From assembly GCA_030512335.1 (NCBI GenBank), contig JAULSU010000004.1, positions 5,952,001 through 6,016,000 of the forward strand: DNA of 64,000 bases, read 5' to 3'. The notes beneath the pieces were generated by a model that had not been told where the DNA came from, did no database searches, and worked only from the letters and a program-made list of their open reading frames with translations. Shown here piece by piece: positions 1 through 10,418 of the stretch (position 1 is its first letter; each line of letters starts with the position of its first letter). Source of the stretch: Immersiella caudata (taxonomy: Eukaryota; Ascomycota; Sordariomycetes; Sordariales; Lasiosphaeriaceae). A program made the translations under genes and the position numbers.

Positions 1-2
1 TG

Positions 3-1304
3 GACAATTGCGCCAAGATGCTGACTGAACGATGGACGCAGTTCGAGTCCTCAGAAGGCCGGTATACCATCCAACCAAGCATCACGTCCGTCCCGGTCAC
101 CAGAAGAGTCTCACCCGGGGCAGCTGGACATCTCTCTCTGTCGCCCTTGCCTCTTTTCGTACGCTATGAATTACACACGGCACACAATCGCTTTGTCGAC
201 GGGGATAATGCGCAGCAGCACACTGCCGACTCTCCTCTTCTCACTCGTGCATGGTCGTTCCAAGAGAGGTTACTAGCCCCCCGAACACTCCACTTTCATG
301 CCGAGGAGATGGTGTGGGAATGCAAAACCGACATGCGGTGCGAGTGTGGACGGCTGGAAGACAATCCACGCAGCTTTCCAAAGCGCTACCCAGTTCGACG
401 TGCCGGAGCGAGTTCATATGCATCAAGCATCCCGCCGTCAAGAGCCTGGCTCAAATCTTCCCTGACCTGGGCTATGCTGAACGCCGAAGATCTGTTCCAC
501 TTGGTCTGGATCTGGATAGATTTGGTATCCGAGTACCTGCAGCTCAAACTGACCTACGAAAAGGACCGTCTACCAGCCTTGTCGGGGCTGGCGTCAAGTT
601 TCGCAAGGCCAGAACTCGGGAGATACCTCGCTGGAATGTGGGAAGCTGCGCTACCTGAAGGTCTATTGTTTACGGTAGACTATGAGGAAAACCCAAGGGC
701 CCAGACACCTCTGGTGGCAAGACTGGATTCTCAATCGACTCCTGCGAGCCATGCAGCATTGGTTGACGCACCGACGTGGTCGTGGTCCTCCATAGCCTTT
801 GATCACGGTACTGTCGTTTCGTTCGCGGCAATTTTGCACGCACAGGGGCAGAGTGGCCGAAACTGGATTCGGTGCAAAGATTTCTGCCTCATCGATTCTC
901 GAGTTGACCCCATGACGAGCAATCCATTCGGCTGGACCACAGGTAAACAGCTCACAATTCGAGGTCTGCTTGGAGACTGCAGTGAACTCATTCGCAACCT
1001 GGTCGGCAATAGAGAGACCGCTGGCCAACGCGCGGGGATATCATTCTTTAGCGACCAGAGGTTTGAAATTGGCTTTGAGGGGGGCTCCCATCCAAAGATC
1101 TGTTACCTGCACGTCGGCCAGGTGAATGGGGACAGAGACAGCAACGACCTCACTTCTGATCACCCATGTTTGGGTCTAGTTATTCAACGAGTTTCTGTGG
1201 CCAGCCATGATAATACTTATCGTCGGCTGGGGGTTTTGGTGTACGGGGAGCACACGGTGTCATGTCTGAAGCAGTTGGAGGCGGGGGAGATCCGTCTGGT
1301 ATAA
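3..1304 (+). CDS. HET-domain-type protein, 5' end outside window
   Basis: The frame is open to the left edge and reads DNCAKM before the first visible ATG at 18, so the gene very probably starts upstream. The visible part (about 434 residues) is the C-terminal portion of a fungal heterokaryon-incompatibility (HET) protein. Around residues 75-115 it has the usual post-HET signature: PLLTRAWSFQERLLAPRTLHF, then VWEC and a cysteine pair (CECG). Further on come the YEKDRLPALSGLA and YLAGMWEAALPEGLLF blocks and WSWSS. Such proteins are intracellular and can trigger incompatibility cell death, but many are functionally unassigned. The diagnostic HET core (RLIDV...LSHCWG) is not in the window. No intron is needed in the visible part. 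Family assignment is from motif recognition only. Confidence 0.7.
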   Translation, partial: DNCAKMLTERWTQFESSEGRYTIQPSITSVPVTRRVSPGAAGHLSLSPLPLFVRYELHTAHNRFVDGDNAQQHTADSPLLTRAWSFQERLLAPRTLHFHAEEMVWECKTDMRCECGRLEDNPRSFPKRYPVRRAGASSYASSIPPSRAWLKSSLTWAMLNAEDLFHLVWIWIDLVSEYLQLKLTYEKDRLPALSGLASSFARPELGRYLAGMWEAALPEGLLFTVDYEENPRAQTPLVARLDSQSTPASHAALVDAPTWSWSSIAFDHGTVVSFAAILHAQGQSGRNWIRCKDFCLIDSRVDPMTSNPFGWTTGKQLTIRGLLGDCSELIRNLVGNRETAGQRAGISFFSDQRFEIGFEGGSHPKICYLHVGQVNGDRDSNDLTSDHPCLGLVIQRVSVASHDNTYRRLGVLVYGEHTVSCLKQLEAGEIRLV

Positions 1305-1880
1305 GGGTGATTAAGGGCTAAAGGAAAATCCACGTAGCCAGACATGCCATTGAGCAGACAACGACCTGAATTCAGAAGTTTCCCGGGGTTCATGAGCTAC
1401 ACACACGATCTAGTCTTCTCGACGGTGCCGAGCTCCCAAGGGCCGATATCAGCCGTGTGGCCAACGAGATACTGCGCATTGGACACTGCCAAATGTCCGC
1501 TCGGACTCCATGTTCCTACCGGTCAGATCGGAGAGACAAGCGTAACACCCGGTTTTACTGTATTTATGCTTGATGACCGCGACACTGCCGCGTAATACTA
1601 AGTACCAAGGTATCCGAGTGATCATCCCCTCTCATGTATACGACGCCCCTCCTCGGACAGACAGCCAATCAAAGCGCGACTTCGGACTGCACTCCGACTC
1701 GGGGAAGTCGGAAAAGACCCGCTGCATCACTCATACAGTGCCTAGGCGTGCATACCCCTCATTTTGCACTGGGGAGGACAGATAAATACACGCATCGAGT
1801 CGTTTCGAATGCCCAATATCTTTAACTTCTTCTTCTTCTTCTTCTTCAAAGGTCTTGGCATCTTTCTTTGTCTCATTATA
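1305..1880. other. intergenic, no gene seen
   Basis: Spacer between the HET-type gene and the flavin monooxygenase. I see no credible coding frame. A pyrimidine-rich (CTT)n tract at about 1827-1850 lies directly upstream of the next start codon, typical of fungal core promoters and 5' leaders. Confidence 0.5.
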
Positions 1881-3918
1881 ATGGCTATCCCAAACGAACC
1901 CGTTGCCGAACATGCCGAGCAGGTTCGAGTCGAACTGCGCGAGACACTCGAACAGAACCCCTTGCCATTCATCACCCCCGAGCTGATCGGGGCATTTTCC
2001 ATTCCCGAGGATGACCTGGTCAAGACGACACAGACTGTCGTCGACGCCCTGAACACAGCCCTGACAAACGACGACGTCCAAGCCCTTGAGGATTGCTTCT
2101 TCCCGGGACAGTCGTACTGGAAGGACCAGCTTGCTTTGACTTGGCATTTTCGTACTTTTTCTTCCGCTGGGGTGGTTGCAAGGAACTTGTTGGCGACGAA
2201 GAAACTCAGGGATATCTCAAAGTTTGAGCTGCAGGGGCCGCCGATGGTTGTTCCCGTCTCGCCGGTGCTTGTAAGTAACCCTGTGTGAGTTGAGTCCTGG
2301 GTGTTGACACGGTTTAGCAATGGATCGACTGCGGTTTTTCTTTCAAGACCGCTGCGCCAGGTACGAATGCCAGTGGGAGACTCCTGCTGCTGCCTCACAA
2401 CGACAACGGGACAGTAAAGTGGAAGATTTGGATCTTGAGCACGTGGCTTGACAGTCTCGACATCCAGGCCGAGGATGAGTCGCTGCTCAAATCCCCCGGT
2501 AAGGAGCTCGAAGGAGTTGACCAAATCGACACCGATGTTGTGATCATCGGAGGCGGAAACGCCGGTGCCTGTCTTGCCGCCCGACTCAAGACCCTCGGTG
2601 TTGACTCGGTCATTCTCGAACGCAACCCAAATCCAGGAGATAGCTGGGCCCTCCGCTACGACTCTCTGAAGTTTCACGTCCCGACTTCCATCTGCGAAAT
2701 GCCCTACCTCGGTGAGTAAAAAAAAAAAAAAGACATCACACCTACTCCAGACCACACATAGCGTTTCTGACAAACACAGCCTACCCCAAAGAAACCCACA
2801 CCCCCGGCCGACTCACCCGCGATGACCTCGCCGCGCAACTCCGCCGCTTCATCATCACTTTCCACCTCAACACCATCCATTCTGCCAAAGTCCAATCCAC
2901 CGGTTACAACCCCACCACCAAACTTTGGACTGTCACCTTCACATCCTCAGATACACACAGTGGCAGCCGAACCATCACTGCCAAACACCTCGTTCAAGCC
3001 ACCGGCTTCTCCTCCCAAAGGCCCCTCCTCCCCTCCCTCTCCTCTTCCCACCTCTACAAAGGCCTCTCCCTCCACGCTCACTCCTACCACAACCCCTCTT
3101 CCTCCCTCCCCGGCGCATCATCAGTCCTAATCATTGGCTCCGCCAACACCGCCTTCGACATCCTCTGCGACCTCGCCCCTCTTACATCCATCAAATCCCT
3201 AACCATGGCCGTCCGCTCCCCAACCCTCGTCATCCCCGAGTCCTACGCCTTCGACCCCCACGGCTTCGGCGCTTATGAAGTCCTCCCTCTCGAACTAGCA
3301 GATAGGAATTTTAATACCCTCCCAACTACCATCTCGGCACACATGACCGGTAGCCTCTTCTCATTCCTAGCAGCGCAGGAACCTGTTCGGTATAAGAAGT
3401 TGAAAGAGGTGGGATTCCCCGTGGTGGATTCCGCGCATCCGGGGGAGAATGTATATTTTAACTTGAGCGAGAAAGGGGGTGGGCATTATGTTGACATTGG
3501 GGGCACGACAGTGTTGGAAGAGGGGAGGGGGAAGGTTAAAGTTGGTGAACCGAAGGAGTGGACGGAGAAGGGGGTGAGGTTTGATGATGGGAGTGTGGTG
3601 GAGTGTGATGCCGTGGTTTGGTGCACGGGGTATGCGGATAAGGATTTGAAGGGGGTGGTGGGGGAGGTGCTCGGGGGGAACACTGGGGAGGAGGGGGTGT
3701 TGGGGGCTAGGGAGATTGCGGAGAGGGTGGATGGGACGGGGGGTGTGGATGGGGAGGGTGAAACGTTGGGGATGTGGAAGAGACATGCGGGGGTGGAGAA
3801 TTATTGGGTTATGGGTGGGCATACGGCGCAGCATCGGTGGTTTTCCAAGATGTTGGCGATGGAGATTAAGGCGGCGCTGGAGGGGGTTTTACCTGAGGCT
3901 TGGAGGGAGACTGTTTGA
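1881..3918 (+). CDS. flavin-dependent monooxygenase with N-terminal SnoaL-like region
   Basis: Three exons: 1881-2270, 2318-2711 and 2780-3918. The introns are GTAAGT...TTAG and GTGAGT...CAG, and the phases fit. The product is about 640 aa. Residues 1 to about 190 resemble the SnoaL/NTF2-like domain often fused to fungal flavoproteins. An FAD-binding Rossmann motif (VVIIGGGNAGACLAA, Gly about 208-213) follows. Then come QATGFSSQRP (about 334), YKGLSLHAHSYH resembling the FMO/BVMO fingerprint, and a second nucleotide-binding motif IIGSANTAFD (about 380) for NADPH. The C-terminal VWCTGY (CTGY variant of the ATG motif) is also FMO-like. Expected reaction: NADPH- and O2-dependent oxygenation of an unknown small molecule. 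It lies 25 kb from the peptide cluster and lacks its promoter motif, so I do not link them. The ATG at 1881 is in good context (ATAATGG). Confidence 0.8.
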
Positions 3919-4099
3919 GAGTTGTGATAGATGACGACGGTTTTGGTGGTGATGTTTGTGGGGTTGCTCTTCATGCCTTTCGGCTGTTCAGTTTGTTGGT
4001 GGCTTGTAATTGAGCTCGTCTTTCAAAGACCAAGTCTGACCCGCGCAACCTTCTCCATGTACACGTTGAAAAAACGCAACGTCAACATTAATCGAAGTT

Positions 4100-5911
4100 T
4101 TACAAACCACTGACCCGCAGCCCCTTGACCGTCCCAAGAAGCACATGAGAGCATGCCCTTGAAGCTTCCAGTGCTAGAGACAAATCAGCCGTCCCTCGAA
4201 GACCGATACTAAGTGTGCCGGCACCCAAAGCTTCGTCCAACTCCACACTTGTTAAGATACGTTGCCCACGCATGCTGCCCAAGGCAGAGAAGGGACCACA
4301 CGTAACCTCAAGCCACCTGTCCATGTGTAACGGAAACCAGTATACCCAATATCCAATCTTCTCCTTATTCACCGTTCCCCTCGAGTCAAAAGACGGAACA
4401 GCGGCTTCAGGGTCGGGTGCAACAGGCTTCCGTGGCTTGCACGCCATGACACGCACACCTGGCACTAGATATTGCTCTCCGTTTGATTTACGGAACAGTG
4501 CAGCGACTGCGTCATAGATCTCAGCGTTGTCGATTTTGGCGCAAGTGATCCAGGCGAATGTTCGGAGTATGTGCTCTCCGACAATAGCCTCAATCGTCAA
4601 CCCCGGTAGATCCTGTTGGTCGAGACGCAGGACATTGGTAACGTTCCATTTTGCTTGATGAAGTAGCCCAATCAGTTGCTGAGGCGAGGAAACCGACTGA
4701 ATGTCCTCGAGATAGGCCTCGTAGACACGAACGTGCCCTTTTGTCTGTACCAGACTTGCAGCCAGCAGCAGTCGGAGCACCCTCGCTTGCAAGCTCTCCG
4801 GGATAGACTCCAGCTTCTGCGATGTGAGGTTGATGTTTAGAGGGCCGGTTGAATCGGGGATGATGTGGTACACAAAGGTGCGCAGAAGAACCCAGAGGAT
4901 TTGAAAGCCCATCCAGACGTAGACGAGATCGATAGACCCCTCGAGCTCCTTGACGAGGACGTAGAAGGTGATGCCGACTCCGACGCTGTTTGCGATGACA
5001 CCGGCTGCCCATGCTCCTCTCCAGAGGCGACTCTTTCGAACACTAACCGGCTGGGCAAGGATTATTTTCCTGTTGAGGGAGCCGATGCGTTGATAGGAGG
5101 GAAGGTCGCCAATGAGAAAGTCGGCAGTGTTTTGGAGATTTCGATGTGTGTCCCGGCCCAGGTTAAGGGCCTGCAAGATGACGGCGAATGTCAGGCAGCA
5201 TGCAGAGCCCAACATGTTTGACCACCACAGGTAGTTTGACCCCATTTTGAAAAGGACGATGGCTTCAGAAGCCTTTACCATGGATGCAGCAATCAGGACC
5301 CAATCCACAAGATGGTAGTCGTGGGCTGTGTCGTCGGGGATGAAGGAGTGCACCTGAATGGACTTCTCGTCCTCGAATGCCGACGTCCCAGCCAGCGTGT
5401 ATCGAAGTAATCTGTCATGTTTGACAAGCGAGTGCCAGCCCGTCAACTTGTCCTCGAGAAAGCCTCCATCTGGCACATCCAAGCAAATACCCACCCTCTC
5501 TTCGGCCAGTCTGGCACCCCGCTGCTGCATTGCCGAGCGCACGCTGCTTTTTGGGGTGCCGCTGGCGGTGGGTTTGTCGATGCTGGTCCAGAAACCGAAA
5601 CCGAGTGCATCGTCGACGACGCCCGTTCTTAAGCCCAGCACATCCCGCCAGGTGTCGTTGGCGATGGATCCCGCGACGAAAGCCTGCACTACCTTGAGGA
5701 TGCCAAAGCAGCTGATCGGGGACCAAGCGAAACCTGAGGCGGCCTTGAGGCCGAGAGATAGTTCGCCGAGGCCATTGCCGCCGACTAGCCCGGCGAGCCC
5801 GGAAATTTGGACGAGACCGGATGAGAAGGTGTAAATTGGTGTTGAGCCGCCGACATTGTCCTCGAGGGCGGTAGTTGGCGCGCTGCCTGTTGCGGCAGTG
5901 GAGGTTGGCAT
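4100..5911 (-). CDS. multi-pass membrane protein of unknown function
   Basis: Single exon, 603 aa from the ATG at 5911. The frame stays open upstream to 6136, but that stretch is proline/arginine-rich and unlike a protein N-terminus, so I prefer 5911 (MPTSTAATG). About five hydrophobic segments are visible, for example around SPISCFGILKVVQAFVAGSI, DWVLIAASMVKASEAIVLF, MLGSACCLTFAVILQAL, GAWAAGVIANSVGVGITFYVLV and LVYVWMGFQILWVLLRTFVY. The long C-terminal half is soluble and contains an IVGEHILRTFAWITCAKIDNAEIY block. This architecture recurs in uncharacterised fungal membrane proteins, and I recognise no catalytic motif. It converges with the flavin monooxygenase on the other strand (182 bp between stops). 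Confidence 0.7.
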   Translation of the reverse strand: MPTSTAATGSAPTTALEDNVGGSTPIYTFSSGLVQISGLAGLVGGNGLGELSLGLKAASGFAWSPISCFGILKVVQAFVAGSIANDTWRDVLGLRTGVVDDALGFGFWTSIDKPTASGTPKSSVRSAMQQRGARLAEERVGICLDVPDGGFLEDKLTGWHSLVKHDRLLRYTLAGTSAFEDEKSIQVHSFIPDDTAHDYHLVDWVLIAASMVKASEAIVLFKMGSNYLWWSNMLGSACCLTFAVILQALNLGRDTHRNLQNTADFLIGDLPSYQRIGSLNRKIILAQPVSVRKSRLWRGAWAAGVIANSVGVGITFYVLVKELEGSIDLVYVWMGFQILWVLLRTFVYHIIPDSTGPLNINLTSQKLESIPESLQARVLRLLLAASLVQTKGHVRVYEAYLEDIQSVSSPQQLIGLLHQAKWNVTNVLRLDQQDLPGLTIEAIVGEHILRTFAWITCAKIDNAEIYDAVAALFRKSNGEQYLVPGVRVMACKPRKPVAPDPEAAVPSFDSRGTVNKEKIGYWVYWFPLHMDRWLEVTCGPFSALGSMRGQRILTSVELDEALGAGTLSIGLRGTADLSLALEASRACSHVLLGTVKGLRVSGL

Positions 5912-6200
5912 CTTGGGAAACTCGTAGCAAAATTTGTTGAGGTGGACAACCGGAGTTGGCAGCGATCCGCGATGAAGAGGGGGAAATGAGGTCTGTTCAG
6001 GTCTAGGCCTCCCAGACCAAGCCGCACGGCCCCTGCATCTCGGGTGCGGTATTCCTATGCGGTGACACTTCTGTGTGACGGCGGTGCTGGACCAATCATC
6101 GCTCGGCCAGTCTGTCTCTACAAGTCTCAGACACACGTGAAAAGTGGTGAAGAAGCTTGCTTATTTTTTATCGACCTTGGCTGCGAAGAATTCTGCCAAG

Positions 6201-6943
6201 GTGTAATCTTGTCGGAAAGAAAGGGGTTCAGGGGCCCTGGTCTTCTGGTCAGCGAAGCTGACTGGATGCTTGGCACCGCCTGAACGCCAGTCAGCCTCAG
6301 CCATGGTGTTGACGAAGCTGAATCCTACGGAATGATTTATAAAGAAGGAGGTTCTGGCTGAATGCCAGAACCTCAACAAGTAACCTCACGCAACACAATC
6401 AATCAATCAATTACAAACCAACTCAATCACCGTCATTTCCACACAATCCAGGGTGCAGTGTTTCTGACATCTCTCGGGCCGTTCCGGCCTAATGCGAAGC
6501 TATGGGGTCGTTATATATTTATCTTCGGAGCTACCTCGGCTTACCCGGACCTACCAATCAGGGTGATCCGAGGGTAAGCTAACGGAGAGCTTGGTGCTTG
6601 GCTGCCTGCTGATACGTTTAGTAACATTACATTAGAGGAGTGTACTGTTACCGTTTTAACTATGACACAGGGACTAAAGCAGTCTTGTCAGAAACATTGC
6701 ACCTTGGTTGGTGTGGAAATGATGTGGTTGCAATGGCTTGATTGTATTGCTTGAGATTGCTTGTTGAGGTTCTGGCTTTCAGCCAGAACCTCCTTCTTTA
6801 TAGATCACTTCGTAGGATTCAGCTTCGTCGACACCATGGCTGAGGCTGGCTGGCATTCAGGCAGTGCCAGGCATCTAGTCAGCTTCGCTGACCGGAAGCC
6901 AGGCCCCCTGAACTCTCTTTCTTTCTGACAAGTCTTATCACAC
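6201..6943. repeat. foldback (long inverted-repeat) element
   Basis: Two arms of about 185 bp (6201-6385 and 6762-6943) are imperfect reverse complements. For example CTGAATCCTACG at about 6320 is mirrored by CGTAGGATTCAG at about 6811. Each arm ends inward with its own hairpin (GAGGTTCTGGC...GCCAGAACCTC). The 380-bp middle has no gene, though its edges are also loosely complementary. This is a non-autonomous foldback or MITE-like structure. No clear target duplication was found, so the ends are approximate. Confidence 0.7.
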
Positions 6944-7352
6944 GAAAATACCATTTGAAGCTATTGCATGATGGTATTGTATAAACCTCTTATACAAGGC
7001 TTTCGCATGAAGCTGGATGTAAGATGAACCCCCTGGATCAGAACCACCCCTACATTGCAATTAACATCAAATTCTTAGCACCCCACCCACCCCCCTACTT
7101 CTAACCACCACAACTTTTGATACCAAGTAGATACAAATATACACTCTTTTTCCTCCGAATCCTCTGTTTCTTCTAAATTTAATGATATATCCAAATCTCT
7201 CCCTGCAGCCAATTAAGCGGACCTCACGGTTGTAATAAAGGAGAACTTGGAATTTAGATCAACCTACGCCTTCTTCCTTTTGTAATACGTTGTTAGACAG
7301 AGGGCTTATTCCAGGGCCTTAATCTTTCACTTAGCCGCAGCCAGTTTAAAAC
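6944..7352. other. AT-rich spacer, no gene
   Basis: Between the foldback element and the first solo LTR. It is AT-rich with scattered stops in all frames and probably consists of RIP-degraded transposon debris. No identifiable coding remnant. Confidence 0.4.
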
Positions 7353-7841
7353 TGTGACGATCTGCGGGCCACCCTTGTAGGTCGGAACGGACCGACGTGT
7401 CCCCGCAGGCGCCACAGTGTGCAGACAGTGCAAACTAAAACGCGCACACGGATTGATCACCCTGATCACTGAGAGGAAGGAGTGATCACGATAAACGCCA
7501 AGACTATTGATCACCTTGCTCACTGAACAAACCCAGTGATCAGAGTGATCAAGGTACAAGTTACATCACCATTAGTTATTATAGATAGCTATCATCGTAC
7601 CCACGATGGGTGAGGAGCCTTCTGTTCCTCACGCAAGTATTCGCTCGTTAATTGAACTACTTTCGATTGTGTCCTACTGCACCAACACTTGGAGTGTTGC
7701 TCTGTCTTATAGTGACATACGACCATCGTTGACCAGTGAACCCCCGTCTGTAAGGACTTGCCTCTGCACTACTCCTCTCTGTCCACCCCTCCTATCTAGC
7801 GACCCTGCCGACCGTCTGTCGACAGGCCAGAGGTCGTAACA
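7353..7841 (+). repeat. solo LTR (family A), copy 1, TSD AAAAC
   Basis: A 489-bp sequence beginning TGTGACGA and ending TCGTAACA, flanked by perfect 5-bp direct repeats AAAAC (7348-7352 and 7842-7846). Two further copies occur at 9933-10418 and 28516-29013, each with its own perfect duplication. TG...CA ends plus 5-bp duplications identify LTR-retrotransposon long terminal repeats left after LTR-LTR recombination. No internal coding region is attached. This copy carries more T and A transitions than the other two, as RIP would produce. Confidence 0.9.
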
Positions 7842-8127
7842 AAAACACTGCTTATCAAAGGCCTTCTTAACCTTCCTCTACCACAGCCGGTCGCGTAAAA
7901 AAGGCCTAACTAAGTCTATAAATCACCTCCCCTAGTCCCTTAGCTCCCTAGCCTTTTTAAGGGTACTTTATTTAATCTGGTCGCTTTTTAAAGAGGTTAA
8001 AAAGGGGTATTTAAACACCTAAATCACTGGTAAATCAGGGGGGAGGGTAGATAAGGCTTTACTATTAGAATTTATAAAGAGTTACCTACTTTTTAACGGT
8101 TTAGCCAGGCTAACCGGCTATAACCCC
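7842..8127. other. AT-rich spacer, no gene
   Basis: Short AT-rich stretch between a solo LTR and the hairpin-rich repeat. No coding frame or structured RNA recognised. Confidence 0.4.
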
Positions 8128-8821
8128 TGTTACTTTGTAGCACTCTACAGGCCTGTATTACAGCACCTGAGAGCCTGTGGGAGCCTGTAGTACAGTGCCC
8201 CGGTCAGGGGAAGAAATGCAAGTACAGTGCTCCGGAGGAGCGCTGTGAGGTATGACAGCAGAGCTTACTAAGGTGCTGAAGGAAGCAAACGAAGGCCTGT
8301 ACTACAGAGCCTAAAAGACAAGTTACAGCGAACTATGCGCTGTAAAACAGAAGGTTTCAGTGAGCTCTGCACTGTAATAAACGACTGTATTACTTGTGAA
8401 TTGCTTGCTTCAGTGAGTAGTACTCAACTGAAGGAAGTAGATTGCTTGCTTAAGAGGAAAGCTAACTACAAGAGAGGAGATAGCTAGTTATAAGCTGTAA
8501 GAGCTCTGGAATGGAAATTCCAGAGCTTTTTACTACTAATATAATAATATAATAGTATGGTGGAGGCTCTCCACAGGCCTTGTAATCGCTGATGTGGCCT
8601 CAGAAGGTTGTGGAAGCCTGTGGGCTTCCAGAGCCTTCTGTCGCCCTCTGAAGGCCCTGAGGCCTTCTGGATTCCAGAAGGTTCGAAGCCACATTGTGGC
8701 TAGTGAGTGGTGGCTGCAGGTGCAGGGTACGCAGGAGGTGCAGGGTACCCAGTGCCTTCCTCACTGGCAGGCCCTGTAAATACAGGGCCTCTTTAGCGCT
8801 CTCAGAGGCTAGAATTTAACA
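8128..8821 (+). repeat. hairpin-rich 0.69-kb dispersed repeat (family B), copy 1
   Basis: A sequence of about 690 bp running from TGTTACTTTGTAGCAC to AGAATTTAACA. It matches 27783-28475 in the same orientation and 9131-9804 in reverse. It contains several internal palindromes, notably around the GCTCTGGAATGGAAATTCCAGAGC hairpin (8503-8526; only key bases matter) and CCCTGTAAATACAGGG (about 8772-8787). No protein is encoded. TG...CA ends could mean an LTR, but no convincing duplication flanks this copy. Confidence 0.8.
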
Positions 8822-9130
8822 AAAATTAATTCCCCACTTAACGTTATAAACCTGGTAAACCTTTAACTATTTAAAGCTGTTAAAACGCGTTTAGATCTTC
8901 TCCTTTTCCTCTTTTAATCAGCTCTTTTTAACGTTAAAGCTGGATTTACTAATAATCGCCGTTTCTAACGTCTAATAAGTCTTTAACTTCCATTTATATA
9001 TTTTATCTGTGTAAGGGCATTTATACGATCTGTTATTATTAAACCTCTTAAGATTACCGGTTAAAACTTAGTGGTTAAAGGCGAAAATTCCGTTAAGCTT
9101 ATAACCCCTGTAATTCTTACTTTTAATAAC
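8822..9130. other. 309-bp loop between inverted family-B repeats
   Basis: AT-rich spacer separating copies 1 and 2 of the hairpin-rich repeat. Together the block 8128-9804 could fold into one giant stem-loop. No coding signal. Confidence 0.5.
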
Positions 9131-9804
9131 TGTTAAATTCTAGCCTCTGAGAGCGCTAACGAGGCCCTGTATTTACAGGGCCTGCCAGTGAGGAAGGCGC
9201 CGGGTACCCTGCACCTGCAGCCACCACCCACTAGCCACAATGTGGCTTCGAACCTTCTGGAATCCAGAAGGCCTCAGGGCCTTCAGGGGGCCACAGAAGG
9301 CTCTGGAAGCCCACAGGCTTCCACAACCTTCTGAGGCCACATCAGTGATTACGAGGCCTGTGGAGAGCCTCCACCATACTATTCTATTATTGTATTAGTA
9401 GTAGAAAGCTCTGGAATTTCCATTCCAGAGCTCCCACAGCCTATAACTAGCCATCTCCTCTCTTGTAATTAGCTTTCCTTTAAGTAAGTAATTTACTTCC
9501 TTCAGTTGAGTATTACTCACTGAAGCAAGTAATTCATAAGTAATACAGTTGTTATTACAGTGCAGAGTTTACTGAAACCTTCTGTTTTACAGCGTATAGT
9601 CCGCTGTAACTTGTTTTTTAGGCTTTGTAGTATAGGCCTTCGTTTGCTTCCTTTAGCACCTTAGTAAGCTCTGCTGTTGTACCTTACAGCGCTCCTCCGG
9701 AGCACTGTACTCGCATTTCTTCCCCTGATCGGAGCACTGTACTACAGGCTCCCACAGGCTCTCAGGCGCTGTAATACAGGCCTGTAGAGTGCTACAAAGC
9801 AACA
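9131..9804 (-). repeat. hairpin-rich repeat (family B), copy 2, inverted
   Basis: Reverse-complement copy of 8128-8821, beginning TGTTAAATTCTAGCCTC and ending GTGCTACAAAGCAACA. It differs from copy 1 mostly by transitions and small indels. Target duplication is uncertain. Confidence 0.8.
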
Positions 9805-9932
9805 ACTCTTTTAAACTTATATAAACAGTCTCGTTCATATAGGTTTAAACCTTTTAATAAGACTTTAAATTATCACTTATTATTATAACCTATATGGTTA
9901 ATTTGGTCTTAAGGTGCTTATATTAAGCTGTG

Positions 9933-10418
9933 TGTGACGACCTGCGGGCCACCCTTGTGGCCGGAACGGGCCGACGTGTCCCCGCAGGCGCCACCGTATT
10001 AAACACAGTGTGGGGGAACCCCACACTGCCTGCTCTGGAAGCTCGGTGCGCTCTGTACAGAACATCGAGAGCCGACAGAGCACCTGCTCTGTCGCTCTGC
10101 CCTAAGGAGTACCGAGCAACAGAGCAGAGGTACAAGTTACATCTCCATTAGTTAGTATAGATAGCCATCATCGTACCCACGATGGTGTGAGGAACCTTCT
10201 GTTCCTCACGCAAGTATTTGCTTGTCAATTGAACTACCTTCGATTGTGTCCTACTGCACCAACACTTGGAGTGTTGCTCTGTCTTATAGTGACATATGAC
10301 CATCCTTGACCAGTGAACCCCCGTCTGTAAGGACTTGCCTCTGCACTACTCCTCTCTGCCCACCCATTCTATCTAACGACCCTGCCGACCGCCTGTCGAC
10401 AGGCCAGAGGTCGTAACA
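9933..10418 (+). repeat. solo LTR (family A), copy 2, TSD CTGTG
   Basis: A 486-bp copy with the same termini as 7353-7841, flanked by perfect CTGTG duplications (9928-9932 and 10419-10423). The first 55 bp and the last 300 bp match the other copies. The central 140 bp is unrelated to copy 1 and contains an inverted CAGAGCA/TGCTCTG arrangement. See the finding on the variable U3 region. Confidence 0.92.

Noticed and set aside
7606..7839. ORFs inside the solo LTRs (also 9930-10151 and 28621-28905)
   Set aside because: They are frames open by chance in LTR sequence and differ between copies.
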